Source of the DNA: Hoplostethus atlanticus
Lineage: Eukaryota; Chordata; Actinopteri; Trachichthyiformes; Trachichthyidae
Assembly (NCBI GenBank): GCA_034670405.1
Contig: JAXDDX010000194.1
Location: 551,001 to 615,000 of the forward strand
Reading direction: 5' to 3'
DNA length: 64,000 nucleotides
The stretch's first letter is position 1; every line of letters starts with the position of its first letter. The notes under the pieces are model-generated. The model had not been told where the DNA came from and did no database searches. It saw nothing but the letters and a program-made list of their open reading frames with translations. The position numbers and the translations under genes were made by a program. Shown one piece after another: positions 47,829 through 60,339 of the stretch.

Positions 47829-48465
47829 CTGCCTGTTTCCATCACTAGATGTCAGTATCCTCACATCAGATTTCTCAGTGAGCTTCAGTGCTGCCGCTAC
47901 CTGAAAACCAACTCCATAAATCTGTAAAAATGTGATTATTAGTAAAAAAACAGCTTCGCCAACCTCCATTCTGTCTTCTCTGTTGTTTTCTCACCTCACA
48001 ATTTAATTCCTCATTAAACTACTATAAGGTTGAAAAATTACTGTAGCCCCTGATCTCAAGTCTTCAAACAATATAAATACTAAGTCCAAGTCTTTATAAA
48101 TATACATGCCTTTGGTATTGATATGAACGTACCCATAGGAAAGCAAAATACAAGAAGAGATCTTATATTTATACCCTTTATCTGTCTCCTAGACACAAAT
48201 TATCACTTTTTAACACTGAAATGAGACTGAAGGGATTTCCTCCTATTTCTCAAATTCAACTCAAGAGAAACAACCACAAAAAGCTCACGTTTATTTCACT
48301 CTGATCAAGAGATCACCAAATGATCTGAAATAAATGTGCTTTAACTCTCCTGAATATGCATGAGACCATGAGATCAGAGAAAGATCTAAAAAAAAACCTC
48401 AATATGATATTACCATTGTGTGACATGTTAGCATCTTTAAATTTATCTCATACAGTCTCAAGAAT

Positions 48466-48913
48466 CCTTGCTCCTAGGGGGTTTTAGGAGAAACATTTCA
48501 GATGCAGGTGACCACAAAATGATACAAAATTGAGATCTTCTCTGTTTCTTAAGAGATGAAGAAAACTCTGAGCAAAGGATTCTTCCTCTGGGTAAACCTC
48601 CCAGTCAATTCAATCCTTTTCCCAATTCAAATGTATTCTTTTGTAAGGGGAAAATGGTTTGTAGTTATGTAGAATAAATAGAATAAAACATAATAAAAAC
48701 ACTTTTAAAAGCACAAACCAACCACAACACGTACCATGGAGACAAAAGGAGTTTAAAATAAGATCTTTATCCAGGCATGAGGATTCATCATTTCATGTAC
48801 AGATTAATCTGTCTAACTGCAGTGTGGATAGATGAGTCGCTGGTTGTTTCACTCTTGAGTTTCAGCCCTCTAAAGCCAATAAGAGGTTAATAATATTAAT
48901 AATAATAATGATG

Positions 48914-48946
<33 letters not shown>

Positions 48947-49100
48947 TTTATAGAATTGTTTGCTAATATCAGGGATTAGTTGAACATCCTACCTACCTTT
49001 TCAGTTTCAAATAGGTTAAGTCAATAATGATGAATAACGTTAGGTCTAGGGACCTAACGGGACCATGAAGAGAGTAGGCTAGGGACTAATGTTAACTTTA
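48466..49100. other. intergenic stretch with (AAT)n microsatellite
   Basis: Non-coding. An AAT/ATG trinucleotide run lies at about 48888-48952. Confidence 0.6.
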
Positions 49101-50338
49101 CATTACATTACATTACAGGCATTTGGCAGACGCTTTTATCCAAAGTGACTTACAATGAGTGCATTCAACATAGGTAGGCAAGAGAACCACTAGTCACCAG
49201 AAATCGTAAGTGCATTTCCTTCCTAGACAAGCATCTAAGAGCAGAACCAGTGCTAATGTAAAAGTGCAATAAGTTAGCTACCTACTTTTTAATTTAACAA
49301 ATGAGACAAATCAAGTAAACAAGCGCTAAGACAAATAGGTGAAGCAGTTTATTCCACCACTGTGAGGCCAGAACAGAGAAGAGCCGTGACCGTGCAGATC
49401 GGCCGCAGGGGCCTCTGAGCGACGGGGCAACCAGTCGCCTCGAGGCAGCAGAGCGAAGTGGTCGGGCGGGGGTGTAAGGCTTGACCATAGCCTGGAGGTA
49501 AGAAGGAGATGTTCCTTTCACTGCCCTATAGGCTACCACCAGGGTCTTGAACTGGATGCGAGCCGCTACAGGGAGCCAGTGTAGAGAACGGAGAAGGGTA
49601 GTTGTGTGGGGGAACTTGGGGCGGTTGAACACCAGACGAGCTGCAGCTTTCTGAACAAGCTCCAGAGGTCTGATGGCAGACGCCGGGCCACCAGCAAGGA
49701 GGAAGTTGCAGTAGTCCAGGCAGGAGATGACAAGAGCCTGGATGAGCACCTGCGCTGTCTCGTCAGTGAGGAAGGGGCGAATCCTCCTGATGTTGTAGAG
49801 GAGGAATCTGCAGGAACGTGTCACTGATGCAATGTTTGCCGAGAACGACAGTTGGTTGTCCAAGGTCACACCCAGATTCCTTGCAGTCCCAGTTGACGTC
49901 ACCACAGCATTATCAATGGTGATGGCCAGGTCTTGGTGCGGACAACCCTTCCCCGGGAGGAACACCAGCTCAGTCTTGTCCAGGTTGAGCTTCAGGTGGT
50001 GCATCGACATCCACTCCGAGATGTCTGCCAGGCACGCAGCAATGTGTGCCTCCACTTGTGTGTCAGAGGGGGGAAATGACAGGATCAGCTGGGTGTCATC
50101 GGCATAGCGGTGGTAGGAAAAGTCATGGGAGTGGATAACACAACCAAGAGATATTGTGTAAAGGGAAAACAAAAGAGGACCAGAACCGAGCCTTGCGGAA
50201 CCCCGGTCCGTTCTGAAACAGACCCTCTCAGCGTCACCTGGTAGGAGCGACCCGTCAGGTAGAATGCAAACAGGGAGTGCAGAACCTGAAATACCATCCC
50301 CTCAAGGGTGCAGAGGAGGATCTGGTGATTCCACCGTT
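49101..50338 (-). mobile_element. L2 LINE, 5'-truncated
   Basis: Same family as 2818-6149, minus strand. The frame 49294-50172 reads RYADDTQLILSFPPSDTQVE, WMSMHHLKLNLDKTELVFLP, LDYCNFLLAG, LVQKAAARLVFNRPKFPH and SLHWLPVAARIQFKTL. A second frame covers the upstream GVPQGS region. It keeps the YADD box, has a short deletion near the C-terminus and ends with the (TGTAA)n tail at 49101. The 5' break is at about 50338. Confidence 0.9.
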
Positions 50339-50536
50339 TAAACAAGTTGTCAGCTAATTTGGCCAGCATTAACTTTCGGCAGAATTTGGTGGAGAATGCG
50401 GGCGCTCTGTTCACACAGGTGAGGGGAATTATAACTAGAGCTTGGACGATGGAGGAGGCTGTCACTACCCTGCTGAAGAGCCAGGCCGACATACAGGTGC
50501 TCCTCTTCCGTCTTACCCAGTGTACCACCTCGAAGC

Positions 50537-51667
50537 GGACTTCAGGAGGAGTCCGGCCCCCACCTCACCCCTCACCCTGTGTGGCTCCCCTGTCAGCACT
50601 CTGGAGTCATTCAGATTCCTGGGCACCACCATAACACATAATACACCATATAGTTAAAAAGTACAATCTTTTAACATTTGAAAATTGTATGTTTATGGCC
50701 AATGTTGGTTTACTATATAAGATCATAAACAATCTAGCACCACAACCTCTTAAACAGTTTGTAACAACATGTAGAGCTGGCTCAAGGTTAACAAGAGCTT
50801 CCTCTAGAGGGGATTGCAATGTAAAATTTCGGTATATAGCATTTGGGCAAAAGTGCTTCTCAGTTAAGGCAGCCGGGATGTGGAATTCTTTACCAATTAG
50901 TATCAGAGAGTGCAGTACTTTTAAACATTTTAAATTTAGTGTGAAAACATGGTTGAAGGACAATCAGGTCTGTGATCATTGAGCAAAGAGACGCTGAATT
51001 TGGCCAGCATTGGAACTGAGTGTTTGGTTGGTTTCTTGTACGAATGAACTGTCTGTTTTTAATGGTGTTGGGATTGCTGATTGTGTGATCCAGAGTGGGA
51101 ATTTAGTATTGTTCCTCTGTTGTTTGTTTTTAGGTGGTTGTTATTTTTGGTTTGGTTTCTTAGTGTTTTATAATGTGTTTTACTGTGTCTTCACAAAATG
51201 TAAGGTTTAGACTCACTACAACTGATTTTTTTTAAATCTTTTACTTCTGTAACCTGCGTATCATTAGTGGCCTCTGCCCAGGGACTACAGATGAAAATTT
51301 GCTTTTAGCTATATCTGGTACAATAAATGTATTGTGCATTGTCCCTGTTAAATAAACAATAAAATAAAAATAAAAAAACAAGACCTCAGGTGGGAGCAGA
51401 ACATCAGCTCCATCATCAGGAAGGCCCAGCAGAGGATGTACTTCCTGTGGCAGCTGAAGAAGTTCAACCTGCCACAGATGATGATGGTCCAGTTTTACAC
51501 ATCCATCATTGAGCTCATCCTCACCTCATCAATCACCGTCTGGTTTGCTGCTGCCACAGCCAGGGACAAATCCAGACTGTAGCGCATCATCCGGTCAGCA
51601 GAGAAGGTGATCGGCTGTGACCTGCCGCCACTTCAGGACCTGTACGCCTCCAGGATCAGGAAGCATG
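50537..51667 (+). mobile_element. Rex1-like LINE 3' fragment, interrupted
   Basis: 50537-50637 encodes ADFRRSPAP...LESFRFLGTTI. 51386-51667 continues with the C-terminal region in changing frames (SIIRKAQQRMYFLWQLKKFN, IRSAEKVIGCDLPPLQDLYA). The two parts are separated by another LINE fragment. The sequence at 50345-50535 is not recognised. Confidence 0.8.
50640..51385 (+). mobile_element. LINE 3' fragment nested in the Rex1-like copy
   Basis: 50689-50982 encodes an RT C-terminal domain (LLYKIINNLAPQPLKQFV, FGQKCFSVKAAGMWNSLPIS, WLKDNQVCDH). Its 3' UTR ends 'gcattgtccctgttaaataa' followed by an A-rich tail, after which the Rex1-like sequence resumes. Clade not assigned. Confidence 0.75.
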
Positions 51668-51814
51668 TTTATTTATTTGTATATATTTATATATTGATTC
51701 AAGTACAAAAGTAACTAGAAAAGGTTACATTTTCTGAAGAAAATTTGTGTGCTTGGTTTAGCTTAAAAGTGTTTTTTAAAAAGTCAATTTAGTTGGAAGA
51801 TTCTGTGTTATGAA

Positions 51815-52370
51815 ATCGTAGTAGTAGAAGCAGTAAAAGCAGAAGTAATAGCAGCAGCAGTAGTAGCTGTAGCTGAAATAGTAGTAGCAGAAGTAGTTGT
51901 AGTAGTAGTATAAGCACAAGCAGTAAGTGGTAAAATGTTGTAGTACCAGCAAAAATAGTAGTTGCAGAATTAGTAATAGTTGAAGTATTAGCAGAAGTAG
52001 TAGCAGTAGTAGTGGTTTGTATTTTCTATTCAGTCATCAGTAAACAACAAACTGAGTCTCTGGTCTGTGGATATTGTCAAAGACAGCCAGGGTCACATGA
52101 GTCAGCCACCAGAGGGAGACCCTGTGACCCTGGCTGTTAGTAATAGCTGCAGTAGAAGCAGTACTAGTTGAAGTATTAGCAGAAGTAATAATGGTAGAAG
52201 TAGTAGTAGATGTAGTAGCAGGAGTAGTAACAGCAGTAGTAGTAGCAAAGGTGGTAGCAGTAGTAGTAGCAGTAGTAGTAGTAGTTGAAGTATTAACAGA
52301 AAAAGTAGAAGCATTACAGCTGTAGTAGTAGTAATAGTATTGAAAATAATAGAAATCATAGTATTAAACA
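51815..52370. repeat. degenerate (AGT/AGC)n trinucleotide region
   Basis: Two blocks of AGT/AGC/AGA triplets. A 13-bp inverted repeat lies between them (52085-52097 and 52123-52135). A non-repetitive segment at about 52030-52095 ('caaactgagt', 'agccagggtcaca') is duplicated at about 52490-52550. The Leu-rich minus-strand frame here is a repeat artefact. Confidence 0.8.
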
Positions 52371-52977
52371 TTTTGAAAGTATTAAAAGTATAAATAGTTG
52401 TAATAATTATTTGTATGGAAACTTTCTCCATCAAATCAAAATGTAGACATATTTCATGTCCAGCTTTGTGTTTTCTATTCATTCATCCAACAGTAAACCA
52501 CAAACTGAGTTTGTGGTCTCTGGACAGTGTGAAAGACAGCCAGGGTCACATTTGACAGTCTCTGACTCCATCTAGTAGCTTGTAGAGACAGAGCCATTGT
52601 CAAAACGAAAGTGAAACTTACATTTTATAATGAATTCCTATGGGGCCAAAATATTGTAAATACAATTCAATTGCAGAAAAAGTACAAGTGTAATAAAAAA
52701 CTTGAATGACCGACCTTGATTCCAGACTATGCTGAATGCTTTGATGAAGCAAGCACACTAAATATAAGCACTTGTATTACAAATTTATGAAAACTTTGAT
52801 TTACACATTTGTGCATCTTTCCTGCAACTTCAAATTTAGAATTATGGATTTGTGAATATTTTGTGTGAGTGAAAATTCTGACATACAAGCAGAAATTTTT
52901 CTACAATCTCTCACATCGAGTCAACAAGTTCTCAAAAGTTTTGCTACAATATTACCTTCATATGAAAGAGCCTTGTG

Positions 52978-53254
52978 CTATTTGTGACAGCATGACCAAG
53001 ATTCTCCTCTCAGCCACCACTTTTACTGGTCTAGCCCCCAGGACAGACCCCACCTTCCTCAGCAGTTGTCTATCCTGTTGGTGGCTTTTATGCTCCTGCC
53101 CCAGCAAACAACCGCAAAGAAAAGGACACTTGCTACCACTGACTGATAGAACACGTTCAGCATGGTTCTACATACATTGAAGGACCTGAGCCTCGTCAGG
53201 AAGTAGAGTCAGCTCTGGCCCTGTATGTGGCCTGAGTGTTTCCACTCCATTCTG
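52978..53254 (-). mobile_element. Rex1-like LINE, 3' part of a split copy
   Basis: The minus strand shows decayed C-terminal RT sequence related to Rex1-like proteins (NVFYQSVVASVLF-like). It continues directly the piece at 56425-58105 once the nested L2 is removed. Confidence 0.7.
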
Positions 53255-53258
53255 GCTT

Positions 53259-56200
53259 CCAATCCAATCCAATCCAACTTTATTTATAAAGCACATTTAA
53301 AACAACACAGTTGACCAAAGTGCTGTACAAGCAATCAATCGTAAAAACTTAAAAACACAATAAAACACAAGGACCAGTTTAAGAGACAGAATGACAGTAA
53401 TATAAAAGCAACAAGACCAAACAAAAAGAAAAAATGCAACTCTCATACTGAGTTAAAAGTACAAATGTGTTTTGAGGCGAGATTTAAAAACAGACAATGT
53501 AGGGGCCAGCCTAACATGTAGAGGCAGCTCGTTCCAGAGTTTGGGGGCTACAACTGCAAAAGCGCGATCTCCCCTGAGCTTAAGCTTTGCCTTAGGTACA
53601 ACCAGGAGCAACTGATCAGCGGACCTGAGTGACCTTAGTGGAACATATCGCTGTAAAACATCAGAGAGATAAGGTGGAGCTAGCCCATTTAATGACTTGT
53701 AAGCAAACAATAAAATCTTAAAATGAATCCTAAAACGTACAGGGAGCCAGTGGAGGGAGGCCAGTACGGGGGAAATGTGCTCTCGCTTGCGCGTTCCTGT
53801 TAAAAGACGAGCTGCAGCATTCTGGACCAACTGCAGGCGTGAGAGAGAGACCTGGCTAACACCAACATACAGGGCATTGCAGTAGTCAAGTCAGGTCGTA
53901 ATAAAAGCATGTATAACCCTTTCAAAATCGGCAAACGATAAAAAAGACTTGACCTTCGATAAGAGCCTCAGCTGGAAAAAGCTAGATTTTACCACAGAAT
54001 TTATCTGTTTGTCCAATTTAAAATCACAGTCCATTATCACACCCAGATTTTTTACAGTGGGTTTTACATATGATTCCAGGGAACCCAGGTCCATATGAAA
54101 AGCGTCACAGGCACTAGTGGGTCCAAACATCAGGATTTCAGTTTTACTGTCATTAAAATTTAAAAAGTTTAAGGCCATCCAAGCTTTGATGTCCTTGAGA
54201 CAGTCCATCAAAGGTTTTAAAGAGTTAGCATCTTTCCGTTTTAAAGGCAAGTAAATCTGTGTATCATCTGCGTAACAGTGGAACGAGATGCCATGCTTTC
54301 TAAGAATAGACCCTAAGGGGAGCAAATAAAGGGAAAAAAGGATTGGCCCAAGAATGGAACCCTGAGGGACTCCACAGGAGAGAGGCGCTGTGGAGGATAC
54401 AGAGTCACCAAGGCTGACAGAAAAACTTCTTTCAGACAGGTAAGACCTGAACCACTCCAGAGCAGTGCCTTTAATGCCAACACAATGCTCCAGGCGAGAG
54501 ATCAGGATACTATGGTCTACTGTGTCGAATGCAGCTGTGAGATCTAAAAGCATAAGAAGGGCGGAGTCCCCAGAGTCAATAGCTAATAAAAGATCGTTCA
54601 AAACTTTTAAAAGTGCAGACTCTGTGCTATGAAGGGCTTTAAAACCAGACTGGAACACCTCTAGAATGCCATGCATGTCTAAAAAGGACTGCAATTGTAT
54701 AAGAACAACTTTCTCCAAAATTTTTGACAGAAACGGGAGTTTGGAAATTGGTCTAAAATTGGAGAAGACTGAGGTGTCCAGATTGGGTTTTTTGATCAAT
54801 GGTTGCACTACTGCATGCTTAAAATTAGCTGGTACAACACCTGAAGCGAGACTACTATTCATAATTATATGAATGTTTGGTCCAATAGTCTCACAAATCT
54901 CTTTGAAAAGGCGAGGGGGGACAACATCTGTGGGACAACCTGACGGTTTCATATGAGCAATAATTTTCTTTAATAGAGAAAGAGACACAGGCTCAAACTG
55001 GTTAAAAACAGCAGAGCAAGTGACAGTGATGGATGGGTCATGAGAAGGGGGTGAAATGTGTGATCTAATGCTAGCAATCTTGTCAGCAAAAAAGTGAAGG
55101 AATTTGTTACAGGTTTCTGTAGAAGCTTCAAGACAAACAGATTGGGGGGTATTCAAAATAGCATTAATGGTACTAAAAAGAACACGAGGTTTGTGACAAT
55201 TATTTAAAATAATAGCAGAGAAATGTTTAGTCTTTTCAGCTTTGACAATTTTCTGATATCTACACCAATTGTCCTTTAAAATGTCAAAAGACACCTGCAA
55301 CTTGTCTTTTTTCCACTTGCGTTCAGCTCTCCTGCATTCTCGTCTGACAACACGAGTAGTGTCATTCAACCATGGTTCAGGTTTAGGTTTGGACTGCATG
55401 ATTTTAAGTGGAGCGACAGTATCAAGGATGTTTTGGCAGGTGGAATAAAATAGAGAGGTTAACTCCTCAGTATTAAAACAAAGCGAGGACCCTAAGTGAC
55501 TCTCAACAGCATTAAAAGCAGCCGAGAACTGAGCAGCAGTAGAAGGGTTAAGCATACGACAACAACGAGCTGGAGTGCACGTTTTAGCAATATGACAGGG
55601 AAGAGAGATGTCAAATAAAACAGGCATGTGATCAGAGAAGACTGCGTTGCATACTTCAATGTTAAAAACAGGTAGACCACATGATAAAACAAGATCTAGC
55701 GTGTGCCCATGCTCTTGTGTAGGACCCGTCACAGACTGCACAAGATTGAAGGAGTCAATAAGATTTTAAAAGTCTTTAACCAATGGCTTGGTAGGACAGC
55801 AGACGTGAATATTAAAATCTCCGACGATTAAAACCCTGTCATATTTTGGCATATTTCCAGCCAAGAAATCAGAAAAGTCATTGATGAAGTCCTTGTTATA
55901 TTTAGGAGGTCGATATATCACAGTACCGGGTGAGATCGATCCAACTCGAACATATTCAGTTCAAAGCTGGAGAAGAAGTCTGACGACAGTTGCCTGCAGT
56001 TAAAACTTTTCTTAAAAACAATCGCTACTCCTCCTCCTCGACCAGTAGTCCTCGGGGAGTTAAAATATGTACAATCCAGCGGTAAAAGGTTCTGAAAATG
56101 AGCTTGACTCACCTACTCTCAGCCAGGTTTCAGTCACAAACAAGAAATCCAATCCTCGGGAAGTAAAGAAATCATTCAGAATAAATGTCTTATTTGCTAG

Positions 56201-56420
56201 TGATCTAGCATTTACCAGGGCTATCCTGGTAGGAACCGGGTCGTTTGCCGTCCGGGGTGCACGACCCAGCGGCCGAAGGCTTCGGAAGTTCACCCCACCT
56301 CTGCGGAGACGGGGTGAACGGGGGCAGGGGATCTGGATCTCCTCATCCGGGCCGACAACAGGTACCAGCCAGGTGTCTATAGGATCCAGAGAGTGCCAGG
56401 AAACAAAGCGGCGATGATCC
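53259..56420 (-). mobile_element. L2-like LINE, nearly intact, nested in a Rex1-like LINE
   Basis: Minus-strand non-LTR element with endonuclease pieces ([41 protein letters not shown]) and a long RT frame 53891-55741: [71 protein letters not shown]. The frame stops at a TGA at 53891-53893, at the position where related LINEs have Arg before LDYCNAL. It then continues in the same frame through 53453-53830 (VQNAAARLLTGT, LWNELPLHVR). This is a single nonsense change, of the kind C-to-T at CpG produces. The endonuclease part is also frameshifted. The 3' end is (TTGGA)n. GCTT (53255-53258 and 56421-56424) flanks it as a target duplication. Confidence 0.92.
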
Positions 56421-56424
56421 GCTT

Positions 56425-58105
56425 GCTATCCAGGTGCCCTCCTAGGTACTTGTAGGACTGCACCAAGTCTATGTACTGCCCCCATTTGTGCTCCCATTTC
56501 CAGATGGAGCATTTCAGTGCTCCTGAAATTCACCACCATCTCTTTTGTTTTTCCCCCATTGAGCTGCAGATGATTCTGGTTGCACCACTCAACAAAGTCA
56601 CCAACCAGTCCTCTGTAACCCCTCCTGACTCCCCCTAACACATCCAACAATTGCAGAGTCACCTGAAAACATCTGCAAGTGGCATGACTCTGAGTTGTAT
56701 CTAAAGTCGGATGGGTAGAGAGTGAACAGGAAGGGAGCCAGGATGGTCCCCTGGGGGTCGCCCATATTACTCACTACCAGATCAGATGGATGCAATGTCT
56801 GTAGCTTATCTTCCAGGAGTATGGGCTGGATGGTGTTAAAAGCACTGGAGAAATCAAAAAACATGATCCTCACAGTGCTGCCCGCCCTGTCTAGATGGTA
56901 GTGTGCCCAATGGAGCAGGTAGATGATGGTGTCCTCAACTCCAATGTACGTCTGGTAGCCAAACTGCAGGGGGTCCAGTCCTTCCTTTACCAGGGGTCTG
57001 AGGTGAGCCAGCACAAGCCTTTCCAGAGTCTTCATGATGTGGGAAGTTGTTCAAGACACTGGGGCTCAAGCTCAGATTGAAGATGTGCTGGAGTACTCCA
57101 CCCAGCTGGTCTGCGCATGCCTTGAGGAGCCCTGGTTTGATGCCATCAGGGTCTGCTGCCTTGCCTGCATGGAGCCTCTTCAGCTGCCTCTTCACCTGGT
57201 CAGATGTGATATTGATGTATGGTTGTGTGGGGGTTGACAATCAGTGGGGCTAGGGGATGGTGGAGCCACTGGCGAGTATGGAGATGGGACAGCAGGGGGA
57301 GGGAAGGTGTGATGGGGGATGGTTGGGCAAGGGTTTTTGAGTCAAACCTGTTGAAAAACAGGTTACACCTGTCGGCCCTGGCTTGGTTCCCATCCATCGG
57401 CTGACATTGTAGCCAGTGATGGTTTTCATGCCAGACCACACCTCTCTCATGCTGTTGCAGCTTGTGTTCCATTTTCCTCCTGTAGGTGTCTTTGCTGTCC
57501 CTTCTGCACCTTTTTCAGCTCCTTCCTATTTCCTTCCCTAAGGGCCCTCTTCTTTTCATTCAAAAGGGCCTTAAGATCTCTGGTGATCCAAGGTTTGTTA
57601 TTTGGACAGCAGCATACTTTCCTGGTTGGTGCAACATTGTCCTGACAGAAGTTTATGTATCTAGTTATGAAGTCTATAAGCCCATCTATATCCTCTCCAA
57701 AGGATCCCAGACAGATGTCTCGAAACAGTGTATCTATCTCCTCACCGCCCTGGTGGTTACCGGTTGCTGTTGTACTAGGGGCTTATAGAGGGGTCAAAGG
57801 TGGACGAGGTTGTGGTCAGTTCTCCTGAGGGGAGGGAGAGGAGTGGAGCTGTATGCTTCCTTAACATTGGCATACAGTAAGTCCAGAGTTGTATTCTCCC
57901 TTGTGTGACATTTCAAAAACTGTCTGAAGGTGGGTAGTGTGGATGAGAGAGACTGGCATGGTTGAAATCACCAGATATCGCTAGGAAAGCATTAGGATGT
58001 TCCGTTTGCATCCACGCTGTGACTGAATTGATGATGTCATAGGCGGATCTCGCATCTGCAGAGGGCGGAATGTAGATGACCAAAACAATGGCTACGTGAT
58101 GGTGA
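56425..58105 (-). mobile_element. Rex1-like LINE, 5' part of a split copy
   Basis: Minus-strand order: endonuclease end (about 57770-58105, with SADARSAYDIINSVTAWMQT and FLAISGDFNHA), linker, then RT (KRQLKRLHAGKAADPDGIKP, MKTLERLVLAHLRPLVKEGL, IMFFDFSSAFNTIQPILL, QGTILAPFLFTLYPSDFRYN, WCNQNHLQLNGGKTKEMVV). It has several frameshifts, and the usual ADD box reads GDS. It belongs to a different subfamily from the copy at 22402. Confidence 0.85.
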
Positions 58106-58624
58106 GTAACTAGAGTGTAAATAGGAGCTAAGGCTAGAGATCATAACAAGTGCATGAGAACTCAAGCCTGAGCAAAGACAAAAGCAAAAACAAAACAGGC
58201 GAAACCAATCATAACTAAACACAGGTGAACTAAATGATTAATGATGAAACTAAAGGACAAATACTGTCTATGCTGCTCTCTGGTGGCCAGACGAGGACAT
58301 TTTCTGGTAATTTCTTTGATGAAGAAGATGAATTTCCTTTCACTAGAGCACACCAAGGGCACCAAGGGCATCAATCACAACTAACAAACTAATCTCACAA
58401 AACTTCACACTCCACAGAGGCACCAAAGGAGGATGGCTTCAGTATCAGGTTTACAGTCGGTGGTGTTTGGTTGTGCTGTTTTCGGGGTTATTGATGCGAG
58501 ATTATGAATCTTTAGCATGCTGCTCGGTGTTCCAGTGTTCCTGACTGAAATGAAGCATCACATGTCAGGCAGGAACCGTAAATCATGCGCACCACGTCAG
58601 CTGATCCAAACAAACACAAATCAC

Positions 58625-59210
58625 ATTACAGTCATTTTACATTACAGTCATTTAGCAGACGCTTTTATCCAAAGCGACTTACAATAAGTGCATTCAACAT
58701 AGGTAGGCAAGAAAACTACTAGTCACCAGAAATCGTAAGTGCATTTCCTTCCTAAACAAGCAACTAAGAGCATAACTAGTGTTAAGGTAAGAGTGCAATA
58801 AGTTAGCAACCTACTATATCTTAAACAAATGAGACAAATAAGAGAATCAAATAAACAAGAGCTAAGACAAATAAGTGTATCAAATGAACAAGAGCCAATA
58901 AACAAGAGCTCAGACACATAATTGACGACAAATAGGCATGGCTAAGGGGAAGGGTCAGGGTAGTGTTTCCTGAAGAGGTGGGTTTTCAGCCTGCGGCGAA
59001 AGATGGGCAGCGACTCTGCTGTCCTGACATCAGTGGGGAGTTCATTCCACCACTGCGGGGCCAGGACAGAGAAGAGCCGTGACCGTGTAGATCGGCCGCA
59101 GGGACCTCTGAGCGACGGGGCAACCAGTCGCCTCGAGGCAGCAGAGCGAAGTGGTCGGGCGGGGGTGTAAGGCTTGACCATAGCCTGGAGGTAAGAAGGA
59201 GCTGTTCCTT
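58625..59210 (-). mobile_element. L2 LINE, 5'-truncated, only in OR block C
   Basis: Same family as 2818-6149 (GTAPSYLQAMVKPYTPARPL, LFSVLAPQWWNELPTDVR, RRRLKTHLFRKHYPD), with a TGTAA-type tail. Block B is uninterrupted at the matching site (aaatcacgtttgacac). TCAC occurs at both junctions. It is either a 4-bp target duplication or microhomology, since L2 itself has TCAC there. Confidence 0.9.
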
Positions 59211-60339
59211 TCACGTTCGACACGACAAACAAAGCAGCACACTGTCAGCTTCTCATCCATCCCTGCGGTTCCTTCCTGCCACACTGCTGTTGACTGAAAA
59301 TTACTTTTTACTAAAGCGGAACTGTCATAGTCTACATGAGATTTGTGTATAAGTAAGCGATAATGTACAGGGAGCCGTTCATTATTTGAGAATTATACCT
59401 GACACGGTGAACCAAGACCCAGAAAAGACGAGGCTTGCTGTATAATATCCTGGTTAAGTCATTCACCAGCTTCCAGCAACACTGTCTGTAGTAGCCAAGC
59501 AGTAAGATCTTTTTACCATAAGGTGGCAGCAGTTAACTTGTCTAGTAATCAACAAAATGGAGCAGACTTCTTGTCTGCATATTGATATGATTAGATGTGA
59601 AATGCTGCTGTCAGAATGGAGTATTGAGTAATTAATAATTTGATAATGTCAAGTATTTCGTTACACACCTCCATGTTGGGTGACACTCGTAGTCTCTAGC
59701 GTTTCAGATGGTCACATGACTGTCTGTAATGTTGGACTCTGTGTCTGCAGCTAATGGCAGGAACAGACGAAGGGTATTAACACTGAGCCAGTCTACTTGT
59801 GAAGCAGTGACAGGCCAAGCCATCAGCACACACACTGCCTGAAGGACATACAGCCTCTGCTGCTTATTAGGAATTTAATGAAGGTAACTGTCAGACTGGC
59901 AATGTGTAAAACAGGTTTTTGGATATTGGAGGATTTCTTTTTAATAATGCTAAATTGTCAATAGAATTTAATAGGAAATTTAGTTATTTACTGTGGTATA
60001 TTTCATAGTTTACAAATGTAATAGCCATTGCTAAGAACAGATTGACTAGATGATAGGCTTATTAATGGCATTCGGAATTCTGTTGCAAAGGAACTGACTG
60101 AAAAGGAAATCATGGCATGACATGTCAGAATACCTCATCAGATCTGGTAAATTCTGGAATCTGTCTCTGGCAGAAATGATTTTCTAGGATCTTATCTGTC
60201 TGTGATGAACTAGTGAAAGTGATTAGTGACTTCTGGGACCCACCTGGCTCTGTAGCCGACAGAGTAAAGTAGTTTCTTGCCCTCCATAATTATGGAAAGG
60301 TTTTATCCCTCTATCTAGGCAGATCACACTAAAATCCCA

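Larger units (their letters stand above)
44911..48465 (+). repeat. duplicated OR block, copy B
   Basis: Matches copy C (58471-62570) along its length and copy A in part. B-specific differences are a SINE at about 44985 and loss of about 120 bp present in C at 59570-59695. Confidence 0.85.

Noticed and set aside
52102..52482. Poly-leucine minus-strand ORF
   Set aside because: It is the translation of a degenerate (AGT/AGC)n repeat read on the other strand.
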